From Amaurobius ferox (taxonomy: Eukaryota > Arthropoda > Arachnida > Araneae > Amaurobiidae): a stretch of DNA of 64,000 nt. Numbering within the stretch: position 1 is the stretch's first letter; each line of letters starts with the position of its first letter. The translations under genes were made by a program, and so were the position numbers. Below, piece after piece: positions 44,368 through 51,778 of the stretch. The stretch covers positions 81,489,410-81,553,409 of the forward strand of contig OX578137.1 in NCBI GenBank assembly GCA_951213105.1, written 5' to 3'. The notes under the pieces are model-generated. The model saw only the letters and a program-made list of their open reading frames with translations. It had not been told where the DNA came from and did no database searches.

Positions 44368-44769
44368 GAGAAGCCGCTCTCCGTCTCTGACCGCACCCAG
44401 GGCAAAACCACGCTCAAGAACGGGTTTCACCTGCACTTCCCGCACATCTTCCTCTCCAAGCACGCGATCAAACACACTCTGCTCAGCCAGGCCAGGGAGG
44501 AGGTCGATAACCTCGGCCTGTTTACCAACATCACCGATAAACCCTCTACTCTTATCGATGATGTGAGCTCCAAGTGCTGGCTCCTGTACGGCAGCTCAAA
44601 GGAGGGCAACAACAAGCCCTACAAGGTCACAAGGATCTACAACCACAACCGAGAGGAGATCTCGCTTGCGAGTTGCTTCAAGAAGGAGCTGCAGGGATGC
44701 CCAGATGAAGAGGTGGAGGACAGACTACCGCAGCTCCTAACCATCATTCCAGACATGAACTACCGTTAA
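44368..44769 (+). pseudogene. Fragment of a viral D5-like primase (primase domain part)
   Basis: An open stretch of about 133 codons between an in-frame TAG (44,365-44,367) and a TAA. It contains NGFHLHFPHIF, then about 50 residues later CWLLYGSSKEG, PYKVTRIYNHN and REEISL. This order is typical of the archaeo-eukaryotic primase domain in D5-type primase-helicases of large DNA viruses: HFP provides a conserved histidine, and the WLLYGS..KP-like and Y..T.IY blocks follow. There is no start codon at the head, and both the N-terminal part and the whole SF3 helicase are absent, so it is a broken remnant. It is strikingly GC-rich beside AT-rich neighbours, which suggests capture from another virus or element. 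Hairpins stand on both sides, as if a cassette had been placed between them. Confidence 0.65.
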
Positions 44770-44796
44770 CTTTAATGGTTAATGACCATTAAAGTT
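44768..44796. terminator. Unit-end hairpin 2 (between convergent units)
   Basis: Arms AACTTTAATGGT and complement, 5-nt loop. It separates the primase fragment from the convergent polymerase gene (stop at 44,814). Confidence 0.7.
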
Positions 44797-44813
44797 TAAA
44801 ACTGTCCCATGGT

Positions 44814-47800
44814 TTATTTTTGAATTGTGCAATGCCCCCAGGCCAAGGTATGGATACCATCTTCCAATATATGACGCTTGTCATCTTTTCCTGATAGGGC
44901 AATCTTATTGACTTGTATGGAATGAATCTCATGCTTTGTGCTCCTGATGAGATTCATGGTCCTGTAGTGTACTTCCTGTGAGAACAAACAGCTTTTATAG
45001 TCCCCGAAAGATATCCTATTTTTCACTACACATTTCTTAACACCCTTTGACTTTTTAATGAACTCTTTTTCAGTTTTACAGGCATACATCTTAGATCTTA
45101 AGCCAACGAACTCTTCCAAGATCATCCCTGCATTCTCATCCTTCATCTTCCCCAGGACCTTCTTATTGACTCGGGACATTCCATACCTATTGTTTTCTGG
45201 ATAATCTGATGTATCAAAGTAGTCAATCATTCCTTTCATATCCTCATAAAAGTCCTCGGTCTGTATGTCGTAGATGTAACTGTCAGTGTCCATGTACAAT
45301 AGCTTGATATCGTCCCCGTATTTAGGCTTCATAAGATTATAATGGAAGTCGTACATCAGATGCTTGGATAGATCCAGGATACTCATACCGACGTATATTG
45401 GCTTATTAAAGATCACTTTCGTCTTGTTCATATGCATGGCGGCTAATCTTTCGTCGAAAATGGTCCGCCCCTTGAAGTTGGGCTTAGCAACTAGCTTCTC
45501 CGCTTTCTGGGGATCGCATACTAGCCTAATATCGAGTCGCTTCCTGATATTTTCCATCGTCTTGCCAAAGACCGAGTTGTTCATAAGTTTGAAGAAGTCT
45601 TTCTCAAAGTCATTGGTTGCCTTGGTCCTCATATCAGTGTTCAGGTCTATGTACCTCTTCAACCAGGGAGACTGCTGAAACTCCAACACTCTGTGCACCT
45701 TTTTGAGCTTCATCCCCAACTGCAACAGTTGCTTCAAAACCCTGTAATGAACCACATAATGCTCTTTGTCATAGAGGGTCGTCAGTAGTTTTGGTTGTTT
45801 TGAGCCATCGGGCATCCTGCTCTCAGGTGCTAGAGGTATGTCTGAATGGAGGTTGTGCAGATGGGTCGGGTACTGTAGGTCGCACTCTATGATGTATCCT
45901 GTGTCTGAGTCATCCGCTACTTGGGTCACATCTGACACAGTGCTCCACTTGAAGCCGCCACGCGGTAGGTATTGACTCATGGCCCATCCGTAAAGGTTGT
46001 TGGCGTCAAGGTACATCAGGTAGTTAGACTTCTTGTTCTCGTCATAGTCCTTCACGTACTTGTTGTTCGCCCTCCCATATCGGTTACAGCACTGAGAGAT
46101 GCCTCCTCTGGTCCCCTTTTCTAGCATGAGTATCATGTCATAGTCTGTCAACAGCTTTAGCTCGACCTCGGTGGTTTTGAGCATGGCATCCCAGGAGAGT
46201 CCTGGCGCGGTGAAGTACCATGCAGGATCCAACTTATAGGTCTTTAGACAGACATCTCTAAAGTGTTCCATGATGTCGGCTAGGATGAGGACATCAGTCT
46301 TGACATACAAATCGGAATATTCACCCAATGTCTTAATGTTGAAGGCCTTCCATACCCTTTTAGCATGCTCGTAGTCCTCATCATTTATGTGTGACTCATT
46401 CAATTGGTTGTAAAAGTCTTCTTGTGGGGGTAGCTTGGTTTCTTCGCATTTGTCCCACGAGTCCATGTAATCGTATGGATAGACGCCTTTTCGGGTGACG
46501 AGGTCCAGTTTGTCCTTGGGGAAGTACTTGGCTGTCTCCCTGAACTCCTTTACGTTCTTCGCAAGACTGTCGAGGCTAGCGGCCATGAACTTGAACGAGT
46601 CGACAAACCTCAACTTTATACCAGGTATCTTAACTTGTTTCCCATCGCCACCTTCTACCATCCTCGCCCCGACCTCCTTACTGAATGAAATGTATCTCTC
46701 CTCGTTGTTCGGAATGACATCAATGTCTCCTTTCTCCCCACCGAGCTCCTTTATGAAGAGATGGGCGTCGTAGCCAGATAAGTTGTGGATAAACACCGGA
46801 ATGAACGAAGGCTCTTGATACTTTAGGTTGCAAAGGTTGTGAGCAGGTCCTCTGTAGTTCGATTCACATTTCGCCGGATCGAGAAGATGGTCATGATCTC
46901 TGACTTTTCGGAAGTCTGGTTCATCCTTGGGTGAATAGGGTGAAGGTTTCTTCCTGATATCTCCGTCACAGATATGGCAAACATGGGTCCTTTGGAAATG
47001 ATCTTCATCTTCGGCGGTCATTTTGATGGGTTGCTTCTTATCATAAATGTTCTTTATCGCTAGCGCCTCAGTCTTCACTGTATCAAAGAACAGCTTGGCG
47101 GCATTGGGTCCTCTGTATGTGATTGGTGCCTTATAGTCTGCGTGTTTATATTTGATGTAGACAGTGAAGCTCATAGGTTCATGCTTTTGATATTTATGTA
47201 AGAATGAGCTGTCTTTTGTAGGGCGGCAGGTGTTTATCTTGTTTGTCAAGCACTCGAAGTCTCCGTACATCACAAAGGGTAATCGTAAAGACCTTTGGTA
47301 GTTTTTGAACCGCAGAGATTCGTCCTCCTTGGGCATTACAATCTTTACTGGTGTATTCTTCCTACAATCCGTTTCATGAGCTTGAAGAGCTTCCTCAGAG
47401 CGATAAATTAACAGACATCGATCACAGGGATATACTCTACCATCATGATTAGATAATTGAGCACTTATCAATTTTGACATGTCTTTTATCCAACAGTAAT
47501 GACTGTTTCCTTCCATATTCTTTATGTACAGCAAATTGACGTGTGTGTCTTCCTTATTTTGAGTGATTCTCAATGGGTAAATATCATTACCTTCGTATGA
47601 ATATATGTTCACCGATATGTTATTCAACTTTTCGAACCTGTTAAATACTCTATCTTCCATCTTCACTGGAAACTCAATGCCTTCAAACTTTAGCTCATTC
47701 TCATACGGTTTATATTTGGTGACTCTTTGGACATGTTCTTCCGCTGGGTGCAGTGCAGAGAGTATTGCCCACATGAAACACTTATTATCCTCATTTTGCA

Positions 47801-48767
47801 CGTTTATGACTGCCTTTTTAGCCTTAATCTTTTTCGGCAGATCGATGTAGGATGCCCCTCTCAGCGGGTTGTATTTATTGATCCTTACCTCAAGGCTTTT
47901 AATTCTGACAAGCGTCCACCCTGAACCCTTGGCAACAAACTCCTCCATCTCTGTCAGTAACTTTTGGATAACCGATCTGTAATAATCTACCAAATCAGTG
48001 GATTCTAAGATGATCTCATTTTCTGTTTTGAAGTTTTTCTCCATTTCTTCCACCTTTCCATCTTTTGCTTTTGCATAGTCACAGAGGAACTCAATATTAA
48101 CCTTCAAACCATGCAGCCTCTTGAGATGTTTTGTAATGAGACCCCGGACTAGTGGTGAAACATCATTCAAAAAGTCTTTGGGAAGCATCAGATTGTGTTC
48201 GTTTGGGATACCATACGTCTTCAACCGAGACTCAAATGTCGTCTCAACCTCAAGGGGGGTATATAGCCTTCTCTCTCGCGAATCTGAAAACAGGTCGGCA
48301 TCGAATTTGAAGTGACGGTTGAACAATGCACTTTCTATGTGGGCGATGATGTCTGCCTTTCGTAATTTGGAATAACCTGTGATGCCACGCGTCCGACAAA
48401 AATCACGTAGTTGGTTGATGGTCATGTGATGCAGGCTCTGTATGTTGTCAAAATCATCTCTGTGGTCCTCCTTCTGAGAGGCCTTCTTTGGTCTATAGTT
48501 TCGATGAGCTTTAGTTTGCAAGTGCTTATCTATGCTAGATGCCTTAAATAACTTACTGCAACACCTGAACAGCTGCACTCTGTTCTTCTTTTGCTTGATG
48601 AACAAGTCATCGTGGAAACTGGATAGCCCGTTATGATTCGTTGAGAATGAATCAATTGGATGAATGAGGGATATCAGTTCCGCCTTTTTAAGTTTCGAGT
48701 ATCCTCGAATATTATGTTCCCGACAGTAGTCTTGCAACTGCCGAACGGTTTTCGATTGAAAATCCAT
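44814..48767 (-). CDS. polB: Protein-primed family B DNA polymerase
   Basis: 1,317 residues, at the long end for Polinton polymerases, which replicate the linear element from its termini. Two SAP-like helical repeats (about 5-36 and 115-146) flank a Cys/His motif (CCSKLF..H..TKAH, about 69-88). A segment with NEDNKCFMWAIL (C330) and HYCWIKDMSKL (H423) looks like a cysteine-protease-type fold (inference). The exonuclease follows: YGDFECLT (D503/E505), HNLSGYDAHLF (662-671), YVKTD (D825). Between the first two exonuclease blocks sits a CHIC..RDHDH..RGPAHNLCNLKY His-Me/endonuclease-VII-like insert (597-650). Palm motifs are YLDANNLYGWAMS (D920), NSVFGKT (1064-1070) and YMDTDS (D1160/D1162). All key residues are present. 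It starts with ATG after TATATAAAGC and the early-type module, and is transcribed away from the other minus-strand early genes. Confidence 0.95.
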   Translation of the reverse strand: MDFQSKTVRQLQDYCREHNIRGYSKLKKAELISLIHPIDSFSTNHNGLSSFHDDLFIKQKKNRVQLFRCCSKLFKASSIDKHLQTKAHRNYRPKKASQKEDHRDDFDNIQSLHHMTINQLRDFCRTRGITGYSKLRKADIIAHIESALFNRHFKFDADLFSDSRERRLYTPLEVETTFESRLKTYGIPNEHNLMLPKDFLNDVSPLVRGLITKHLKRLHGLKVNIEFLCDYAKAKDGKVEEMEKNFKTENEIILESTDLVDYYRSVIQKLLTEMEEFVAKGSGWTLVRIKSLEVRINKYNPLRGASYIDLPKKIKAKKAVINVQNEDNKCFMWAILSALHPAEEHVQRVTKYKPYENELKFEGIEFPVKMEDRVFNRFEKLNNISVNIYSYEGNDIYPLRITQNKEDTHVNLLYIKNMEGNSHYCWIKDMSKLISAQLSNHDGRVYPCDRCLLIYRSEEALQAHETDCRKNTPVKIVMPKEDESLRFKNYQRSLRLPFVMYGDFECLTNKINTCRPTKDSSFLHKYQKHEPMSFTVYIKYKHADYKAPITYRGPNAAKLFFDTVKTEALAIKNIYDKKQPIKMTAEDEDHFQRTHVCHICDGDIRKKPSPYSPKDEPDFRKVRDHDHLLDPAKCESNYRGPAHNLCNLKYQEPSFIPVFIHNLSGYDAHLFIKELGGEKGDIDVIPNNEERYISFSKEVGARMVEGGDGKQVKIPGIKLRFVDSFKFMAASLDSLAKNVKEFRETAKYFPKDKLDLVTRKGVYPYDYMDSWDKCEETKLPPQEDFYNQLNESHINDEDYEHAKRVWKAFNIKTLGEYSDLYVKTDVLILADIMEHFRDVCLKTYKLDPAWYFTAPGLSWDAMLKTTEVELKLLTDYDMILMLEKGTRGGISQCCNRYGRANNKYVKDYDENKKSNYLMYLDANNLYGWAMSQYLPRGGFKWSTVSDVTQVADDSDTGYIIECDLQYPTHLHNLHSDIPLAPESRMPDGSKQPKLLTTLYDKEHYVVHYRVLKQLLQLGMKLKKVHRVLEFQQSPWLKRYIDLNTDMRTKATNDFEKDFFKLMNNSVFGKTMENIRKRLDIRLVCDPQKAEKLVAKPNFKGRTIFDERLAAMHMNKTKVIFNKPIYVGMSILDLSKHLMYDFHYNLMKPKYGDDIKLLYMDTDSYIYDIQTEDFYEDMKGMIDYFDTSDYPENNRYGMSRVNKKVLGKMKDENAGMILEEFVGLRSKMYACKTEKEFIKKSKGVKKCVVKNRISFGDYKSCLFSQEVHYRTMNLIRSTKHEIHSIQVNKIALSGKDDKRHILEDGIHTLAWGHCTIQK

Positions 48768-48786
48768 GCTTTATATACTGCAACCC

Positions 48787-48835
48787 TTCTCTTTAAATGC
48801 TTAAAATGTCGAAGGGGTACCATCAAATTTAAAAG
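48787..48835 (-). promoter_or_regulatory. Early-type upstream module of the polymerase gene
   Basis: 49 bp that recur almost unchanged at 49,585-49,632. On the minus strand they include TTTTAAATTTGAT, GTACCCCTTCGA and ATTTTAAGCATTTAAAGAGA. TATATAAA lies about 3 nt before the ATG. Confidence 0.7.
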
Positions 48836-48845
48836 TCATTCAACA

Positions 48846-48871
48846 TTTTAATGGTTATTACACCATTAAAA
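48846..48871. terminator. Unit-end hairpin 3
   Basis: 10-bp arms TTTTAATGGT and complement, just after the stop of the minus-strand 48,879 gene. Confidence 0.65.
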
Positions 48872-48878
48872 CGCAAAC

Positions 48879-49193
48879 TTAACCTACCAGGACCCGCTTA
48901 TCCTTTTTTGCAGGCTGGGGTGCACGGTCCTCGACTGAAATTTCAAGCTTCTGTTGGATCGTGTCAAGTTTCTCCTCGATCTCCTTAAGCTTCATTTCAA
49001 ACTCATTCTTGTCCATCGTCTTATATTCATTTACAAAGTAGTTGAGGATGACCCTGTTGCACTGGAAGTAGAACTTTGGTGAGATCCAGGAGGCGATCTC
49101 GAGGATAAATTCCTTAGGGACATACTGTCCAGTAATCTGCTTATTTACTTCGCTGTTGTTTTGCTCTCTTATCTCGTAAAAGCTGCCCTCCAC
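48879..49193 (-). CDS. Truncated KilA-N/MSV199-type DNA-binding protein
   Basis: 104 codons from a GTG, with no ATG ahead of the conserved part. SFYEIREQNN, ITGQYVPKEFILEIASWISP and KFYFQCNRVILNYF match the C-terminal half of the KilA-N/MSV199 domain found in proteins of large insect DNA viruses. An acidic coiled coil follows (FEMKLKEIEEKLDTIQQKLE). The N-terminal half of the domain is missing, and its place is taken by a 38-bp perfect palindrome that overlaps the start. The frame stays open upstream through the palindrome (encoding FYESKSCPP). A second related copy lies at 58,213-58,602. The role is probably DNA binding or regulation; whether it is expressed is uncertain. Confidence 0.6.
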   Translation of the reverse strand: MEGSFYEIREQNNSEVNKQITGQYVPKEFILEIASWISPKFYFQCNRVILNYFVNEYKTMDKNEFEMKLKEIEEKLDTIQQKLEISVEDRAPQPAKKDKRVLVG

Positions 49194-49213
49194 ATGTGGA
49201 GGGCAGCTTTTAC
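49176..49213. repeat. 38-bp perfect palindrome at the head of KilA-N copy 1
   Basis: Arms of 19 bp with no loop, beginning GTAAAAGCTGCC. The outer part (TAAAAGCTGC/GCAGCTTTTA) is shared with the palindrome at 58,526-58,561, but the inner part is different and still self-complementary. Confidence 0.9.
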
Positions 49214-49256
49214 TTTCATAGAACTTTTTCAGGCTTTTCGACTTTTCGAGGGAGTA

Positions 49257-49290
49257 AAGTTTTAATGATTGTTAAAAACCATTAAAACTT
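49257..49290. terminator. Unit-end hairpin 4
   Basis: 11-bp arms AAGTTTTAATG and complement, immediately after the stop of the minus-strand 49,292 gene. Confidence 0.65.
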
Positions 49291-49291
49291 A

Positions 49292-49555
49292 TCATTCCAA
49301 ATTTAGCGCCACAACATAGTCATACAGTTCATCTAAAATGTCATTATGGGCTATCTCAACCATTTCATGAATGCGACTCAATAAAAAATCGTACACATCA
49401 CTGAATACTGTAGGGTGATTGTTACCGAGACTTTCTAGAACTTCTGTCAAATTTTCGCATACATAAGCTAATACACACATTTTTTCACCACCTACATGGG
49501 AATATAGAGCTTGTATATCATCTAAACGCGTGTAAATTTCTACGTAAACACTCAT
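49292..49555 (-). CDS. Small acidic protein of unknown function
   Basis: 87 residues, starting MSVYVEIYTRLDDIQALYSH. It is acidic and predicted mostly helical, with no motif that I recognise. It is supported as a gene by an ATG after a TATA-like TATATAAATAG, the complete early-type module at 49,585-49,632 and a unit-end hairpin right after its stop. Its start region is back to back with the plus-strand zinc-ribbon gene at 49,663, so the 110 bp between them act as a divergent control region. The function may be regulatory, but this rests only on the early-type context. Confidence 0.6.
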   Translation of the reverse strand: MSVYVEIYTRLDDIQALYSHVGGEKMCVLAYVCENLTEVLESLGNNHPTVFSDVYDFLLSRIHEMVEIAHNDILDELYDYVVALNLE

Positions 49556-49584
49556 GTTCTTCTTCTATTTATATACTAAATGTG

Positions 49585-49632
49585 TTTCTTTAAATGCTTA
49601 AAATATCGAAGGGGTACAATCAAATTTAAAAG
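49585..49632 (-). promoter_or_regulatory. Early-type upstream module of the 49,292 gene
   Basis: Nearly identical to 48,787-48,835 (TTTCTTTAAATGCTTAAAAT and GAAGGGGTAC on the plus strand). Confidence 0.7.
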
Positions 49633-49652
49633 CAGTTAAAAGGAAGACTTAC

Positions 49653-49662
49653 TATAATAAAT
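49653..49662 (+). promoter_or_regulatory. Late-type start motif
   Basis: TATAATAAAT abuts the ATG at 49,663. Confidence 0.6.
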
Positions 49663-50154
49663 ATGATGAAGGAAGTGTTCGAAGTAATAAGAATGCTAGG
49701 TCTAGACATGAAAGTTGCATCAGACGGAGGAGCTCGAGAATGTGAGCATGAAGATGTGAGAAAAAATGATGATGGCTGGTATGTTTGCACAACATGTGGT
49801 GAGGAGCTGAGGTATAATCCCAATGAGCCTCCTATTGATCTGCTCGATCTTTATAGAAACAAGCAGATCCAAGAGAGGCGAAAACATCGAATGAAAACTC
49901 TATCTGCATGGCTCACTGAGTACCACATTCCTTTTGAAGAAGAGCTATTGGAAGACTTTTGTTCTTTTAGCCATAAATATGAAGAGATGTTCCCAGAGCG
50001 AAAAAACCTAATCAGCAAAGAATACATTCTATTTCATTTGCTCCGGAAAAGGGGTTATCAGACCCCACTTAAGTTGCCTAAAATGAAGAAAACGCTTACC
50101 CAAAATGAAGAAATCTGTAGAGTCATTTTCAATGCTTTAAATTGGGCTTACTAG
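49663..50154 (+). CDS. Zinc-ribbon protein, candidate VLTF3/TFIIB-like transcription factor
   Basis: 163 residues. An N-terminal zinc ribbon CEHEDV..YVCTTCGEEL (C27, H29, C42, C45) is followed by a helical region: RRKHRMKTLSAWLTEYHIPF, then FPERKNLISKEYILFHLLRK and a C-terminal FNALNWAY. A zinc ribbon followed by an ISKEYILFHLL-type helical block recalls the late transcription factors (VLTF3-like, TFIIB-related) of large DNA viruses and related elements. The match is by pattern only. It starts at the first of two adjacent ATGs, right after TATAATAAAT. It converges with the integrase gene, with hairpin 5 between them. If it is a transcription factor, it is a natural candidate to recognise the shared late motif. 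Confidence 0.6.
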   Translation: MMKEVFEVIRMLGLDMKVASDGGARECEHEDVRKNDDGWYVCTTCGEELRYNPNEPPIDLLDLYRNKQIQERRKHRMKTLSAWLTEYHIPFEEELLEDFCSFSHKYEEMFPERKNLISKEYILFHLLRKRGYQTPLKLPKMKKTLTQNEEICRVIFNALNWAY

Positions 50155-50185
50155 GAAAGTTCAACTAGGTGTGGTGAGGACGTGA

Positions 50186-50216
50186 ATTTTTAATAGCTTT
50201 GACAGCTATTAAAAAT
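50186..50216. terminator. Unit-end hairpin 5 (between convergent units)
   Basis: 13-bp arms ATTTTTAATAGCT and complement. It lies 4 nt from the integrase stop and 31 nt from the stop of the zinc-ribbon gene. Confidence 0.75.
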
Positions 50217-50220
50217 AAAT

Positions 50221-51288
50221 TTAAAGAAGATCGTTTTTATGGATCCAACTGGTCTCAGGATAGCCTAACCATTTCACTAGATACTTGTCCCCTTTCTTTC
50301 TGATTATTTTCTCAATCTTATACACATCGTCTTTCTTATCATACTTCACCAGTTCATTATCATAAAAGGTACCTTTCACCTCTTCATTGTTTGAGTCCTT
50401 TACTCTATAAGTGATTGGGTCGGTTTCTAACACTTCAGAAATGATGAATATTTCTTCTGTAAAAGTTGCTTGATAACCCCTTCTGAAGGTAGACTTATAT
50501 ATAGATATTCTTACTTTATCGCCTACCTGGTATTTATGTTTACGTATGACCTTTTCTTTAAACAAATTGTGATACACATCGCCACTGTTTTCTTCTAGAC
50601 TGGCTTCAGCGGGTGTCATTCTGATACTTCTGTGGTATGAGTTGTTGTAATTCTTCACTAATTGATCCAAGACATCTACGTATCTATTTGTATTGTTAGC
50701 CGCTAAGTATTTCCTAATTTTACCGTTTAAAGTTCTGTTAAAACGCTCCACAACGGAGCATTTGATTTCGACGTTTTCAGTAGTAAACCAGTGAATATTA
50801 TTCTCTTTAAACAGTTGTTGCGTCTCTTTGTTAATAAACTCGGTCCCTTTGTCTGTCTGAATTTTTTCAGGAATTCTTTCCTTAAAGATCTTTTTAAACG
50901 CCATAGTAACTTCCTCACCCGTTTTCCTGCGAACTGGTATAGCCCAACCATATTTGCTAAAAATGTCTATGACTGTTAGTAAGTAGTTTTTGCCATCATT
51001 AGAACTTGATAATGGCTTTAAAAATAACAAGTCTGCTTGCCATTGGTCATCAATGTGTGATACGTAAGTTCTCCTCCTTTTGAATTTACGGATAAGTGGT
51101 TTATGTTTGGTGTAAACATCTTGCTGGTGTAAGAACTCTTCGATGTCCTTTCTAGGAACATGCACCTTCCTCTCAAGCTCCGTGATGCCGCAATATCCAG
51201 TTTCAGGATCATAGTACACAGCTCTCAGTTTAGGGGTGTTCTGAGTTACCCCGTCAACTTTAAAAAAGAACTTTTCCTTGACCCACAC
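50221..51288 (-). CDS. int: Polinton integrase (DDE) with C-terminal chromodomain
   Basis: 355 codons counted from a GTG. It is a retroviral-type integrase that inserts the element and creates the 6-bp duplication. Catalytic residues are D86 (WQADLLFL), D146 (IQTDKGTEF) and E181 (VVERFNRTL), with DD34E spacing. An N-terminal part with a YYDPETGYCG segment and RKDIEEFLHQQDVYT precedes the core. A chromodomain (YKIEKIIRKKGDKYLVKWLGYPE at 323-345) ends it. No ATG occurs before residue 128, and a TGA (51,292-51,294) closes the frame just upstream. The frame is -1 to the PLA2 gene, and the two overlap at T_TTT_TTA (51,267-51,261). Expression as a PLA2-integrase frameshift product, a non-ATG start or splicing are the options; the first fits the sequence best. 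Confidence 0.95.
   Translation of the reverse strand: MWVKEKFFFKVDGVTQNTPKLRAVYYDPETGYCGITELERKVHVPRKDIEEFLHQQDVYTKHKPLIRKFKRRRTYVSHIDDQWQADLLFLKPLSSSNDGKNYLLTVIDIFSKYGWAIPVRRKTGEEVTMAFKKIFKERIPEKIQTDKGTEFINKETQQLFKENNIHWFTTENVEIKCSVVERFNRTLNGKIRKYLAANNTNRYVDVLDQLVKNYNNSYHRSIRMTPAEASLEENSGDVYHNLFKEKVIRKHKYQVGDKVRISIYKSTFRRGYQATFTEEIFIISEVLETDPITYRVKDSNNEEVKGTFYDNELVKYDKKDDVYKIEKIIRKKGDKYLVKWLGYPETSWIHKNDLL
51224..51267 (-). promoter_or_regulatory. Candidate -1 ribosomal frameshift signal, PLA2 to integrase
   Basis: Minus strand: TTTTTTA (51,267-51,261) in X_XXY_YYZ phase of the PLA2 frame, an 8-nt spacer, then an H-type pseudoknot. Stem 1 is GGGGT (51,252-51,248) with ACCCC (51,237-51,233). 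Stem 2 is CTCAG (51,245-51,241) with CTGAG (51,228-51,224). Loops are 2, 3 and 4 nt. The PLA2 stop lies within stem 1 and the adjoining loop (51,248-51,246). Confidence 0.7.
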
Positions 51289-51761
51289 TTTTCACATTCA
51301 CCTTTCATAACAGGCCTTCCGTTGCTTGTCACCGAATTTTCAACCTTTAGTGTGCCTGTCTTCTTTTTACAAATCAAGCAGTATGTCACAATAGAACCCA
51401 GTCCAAAAACTTTTTTGGTTTTTATGATTGGTCGGATCACAGCCCTTGCTTGTTTTTCTCCGAGTGGATAAAATCCGTTGTTTGGGTTTTCAATGGTGGC
51501 TAGATCCTTTAAAAGCTCTTCATCTGCAACATGTCTCTGTCTAGTGTCTTTTGTTTGACTGTATGCTATGTCATGCTTCTTGCATGCTTTATCTACTCTG
51601 TTAACTCCTGGATCCCCTCTAGTCAATCTTTTAGAAAGCTTTGTAAAAGGTCCACAGTACTGATAACCAGGAAGGTGCATTTCTGGTGGATTGAGCTTAT
51701 CTTGCATCCAACCGACTAAATCTCCACCTTTAATCTTCTTTTTTGTATCGTGTTTGCTCAT
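51246..51761 (-). CDS. Phospholipase A2-like protein with C-terminal zinc ribbon
   Basis: 171 residues. LPGYQYCGPFT (30-40) resembles the calcium-binding loop, and VDKACKKHDIAYSQ (56-69) carries the catalytic His63-Asp64 pair of the parvovirus-VP1-type phospholipase A2 fold. In parvoviruses this domain helps particles breach the endosomal membrane, so a virion-associated entry role is plausible here (inference from family). The C-terminal part YCLICKKKTG and GECEKCGSRK (C128, C131, C156, C159) forms a DUF5679-like zinc ribbon. The start is ATG after TTCTTAATAA, the late-type motif. The last codons overlap the integrase frame with a slippery heptamer five codons before the stop, so a fraction of product may continue into integrase. 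Confidence 0.8.
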   Translation of the reverse strand: MSKHDTKKKIKGGDLVGWMQDKLNPPEMHLPGYQYCGPFTKLSKRLTRGDPGVNRVDKACKKHDIAYSQTKDTRQRHVADEELLKDLATIENPNNGFYPLGEKQARAVIRPIIKTKKVFGLGSIVTYCLICKKKTGTLKVENSVTSNGRPVMKGECEKCGSRKSSFLKLTG

Positions 51762-51771
51762 TTATTAAGAA
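51762..51771 (-). promoter_or_regulatory. Late-type start motif
   Basis: TTCTTAATAA (minus strand) abuts the ATG of the phospholipase gene. Confidence 0.55.
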
Positions 51772-51778
51772 TGTAAAA

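Noticed and set aside
44351..44566. Frame of 71 codons beginning MPLSHRRSRSPSL
   Set aside because: It is a shadow in another frame of the primase fragment; Arg/Ser/Pro-rich composition comes from the GC-rich sequence.
50221..51288. Simple GTG start for the integrase
   Set aside because: Eukaryotic initiation at GTG is inefficient, and the phased slippery heptamer with a pseudoknot explains the missing ATG better. It is kept only as an alternative.
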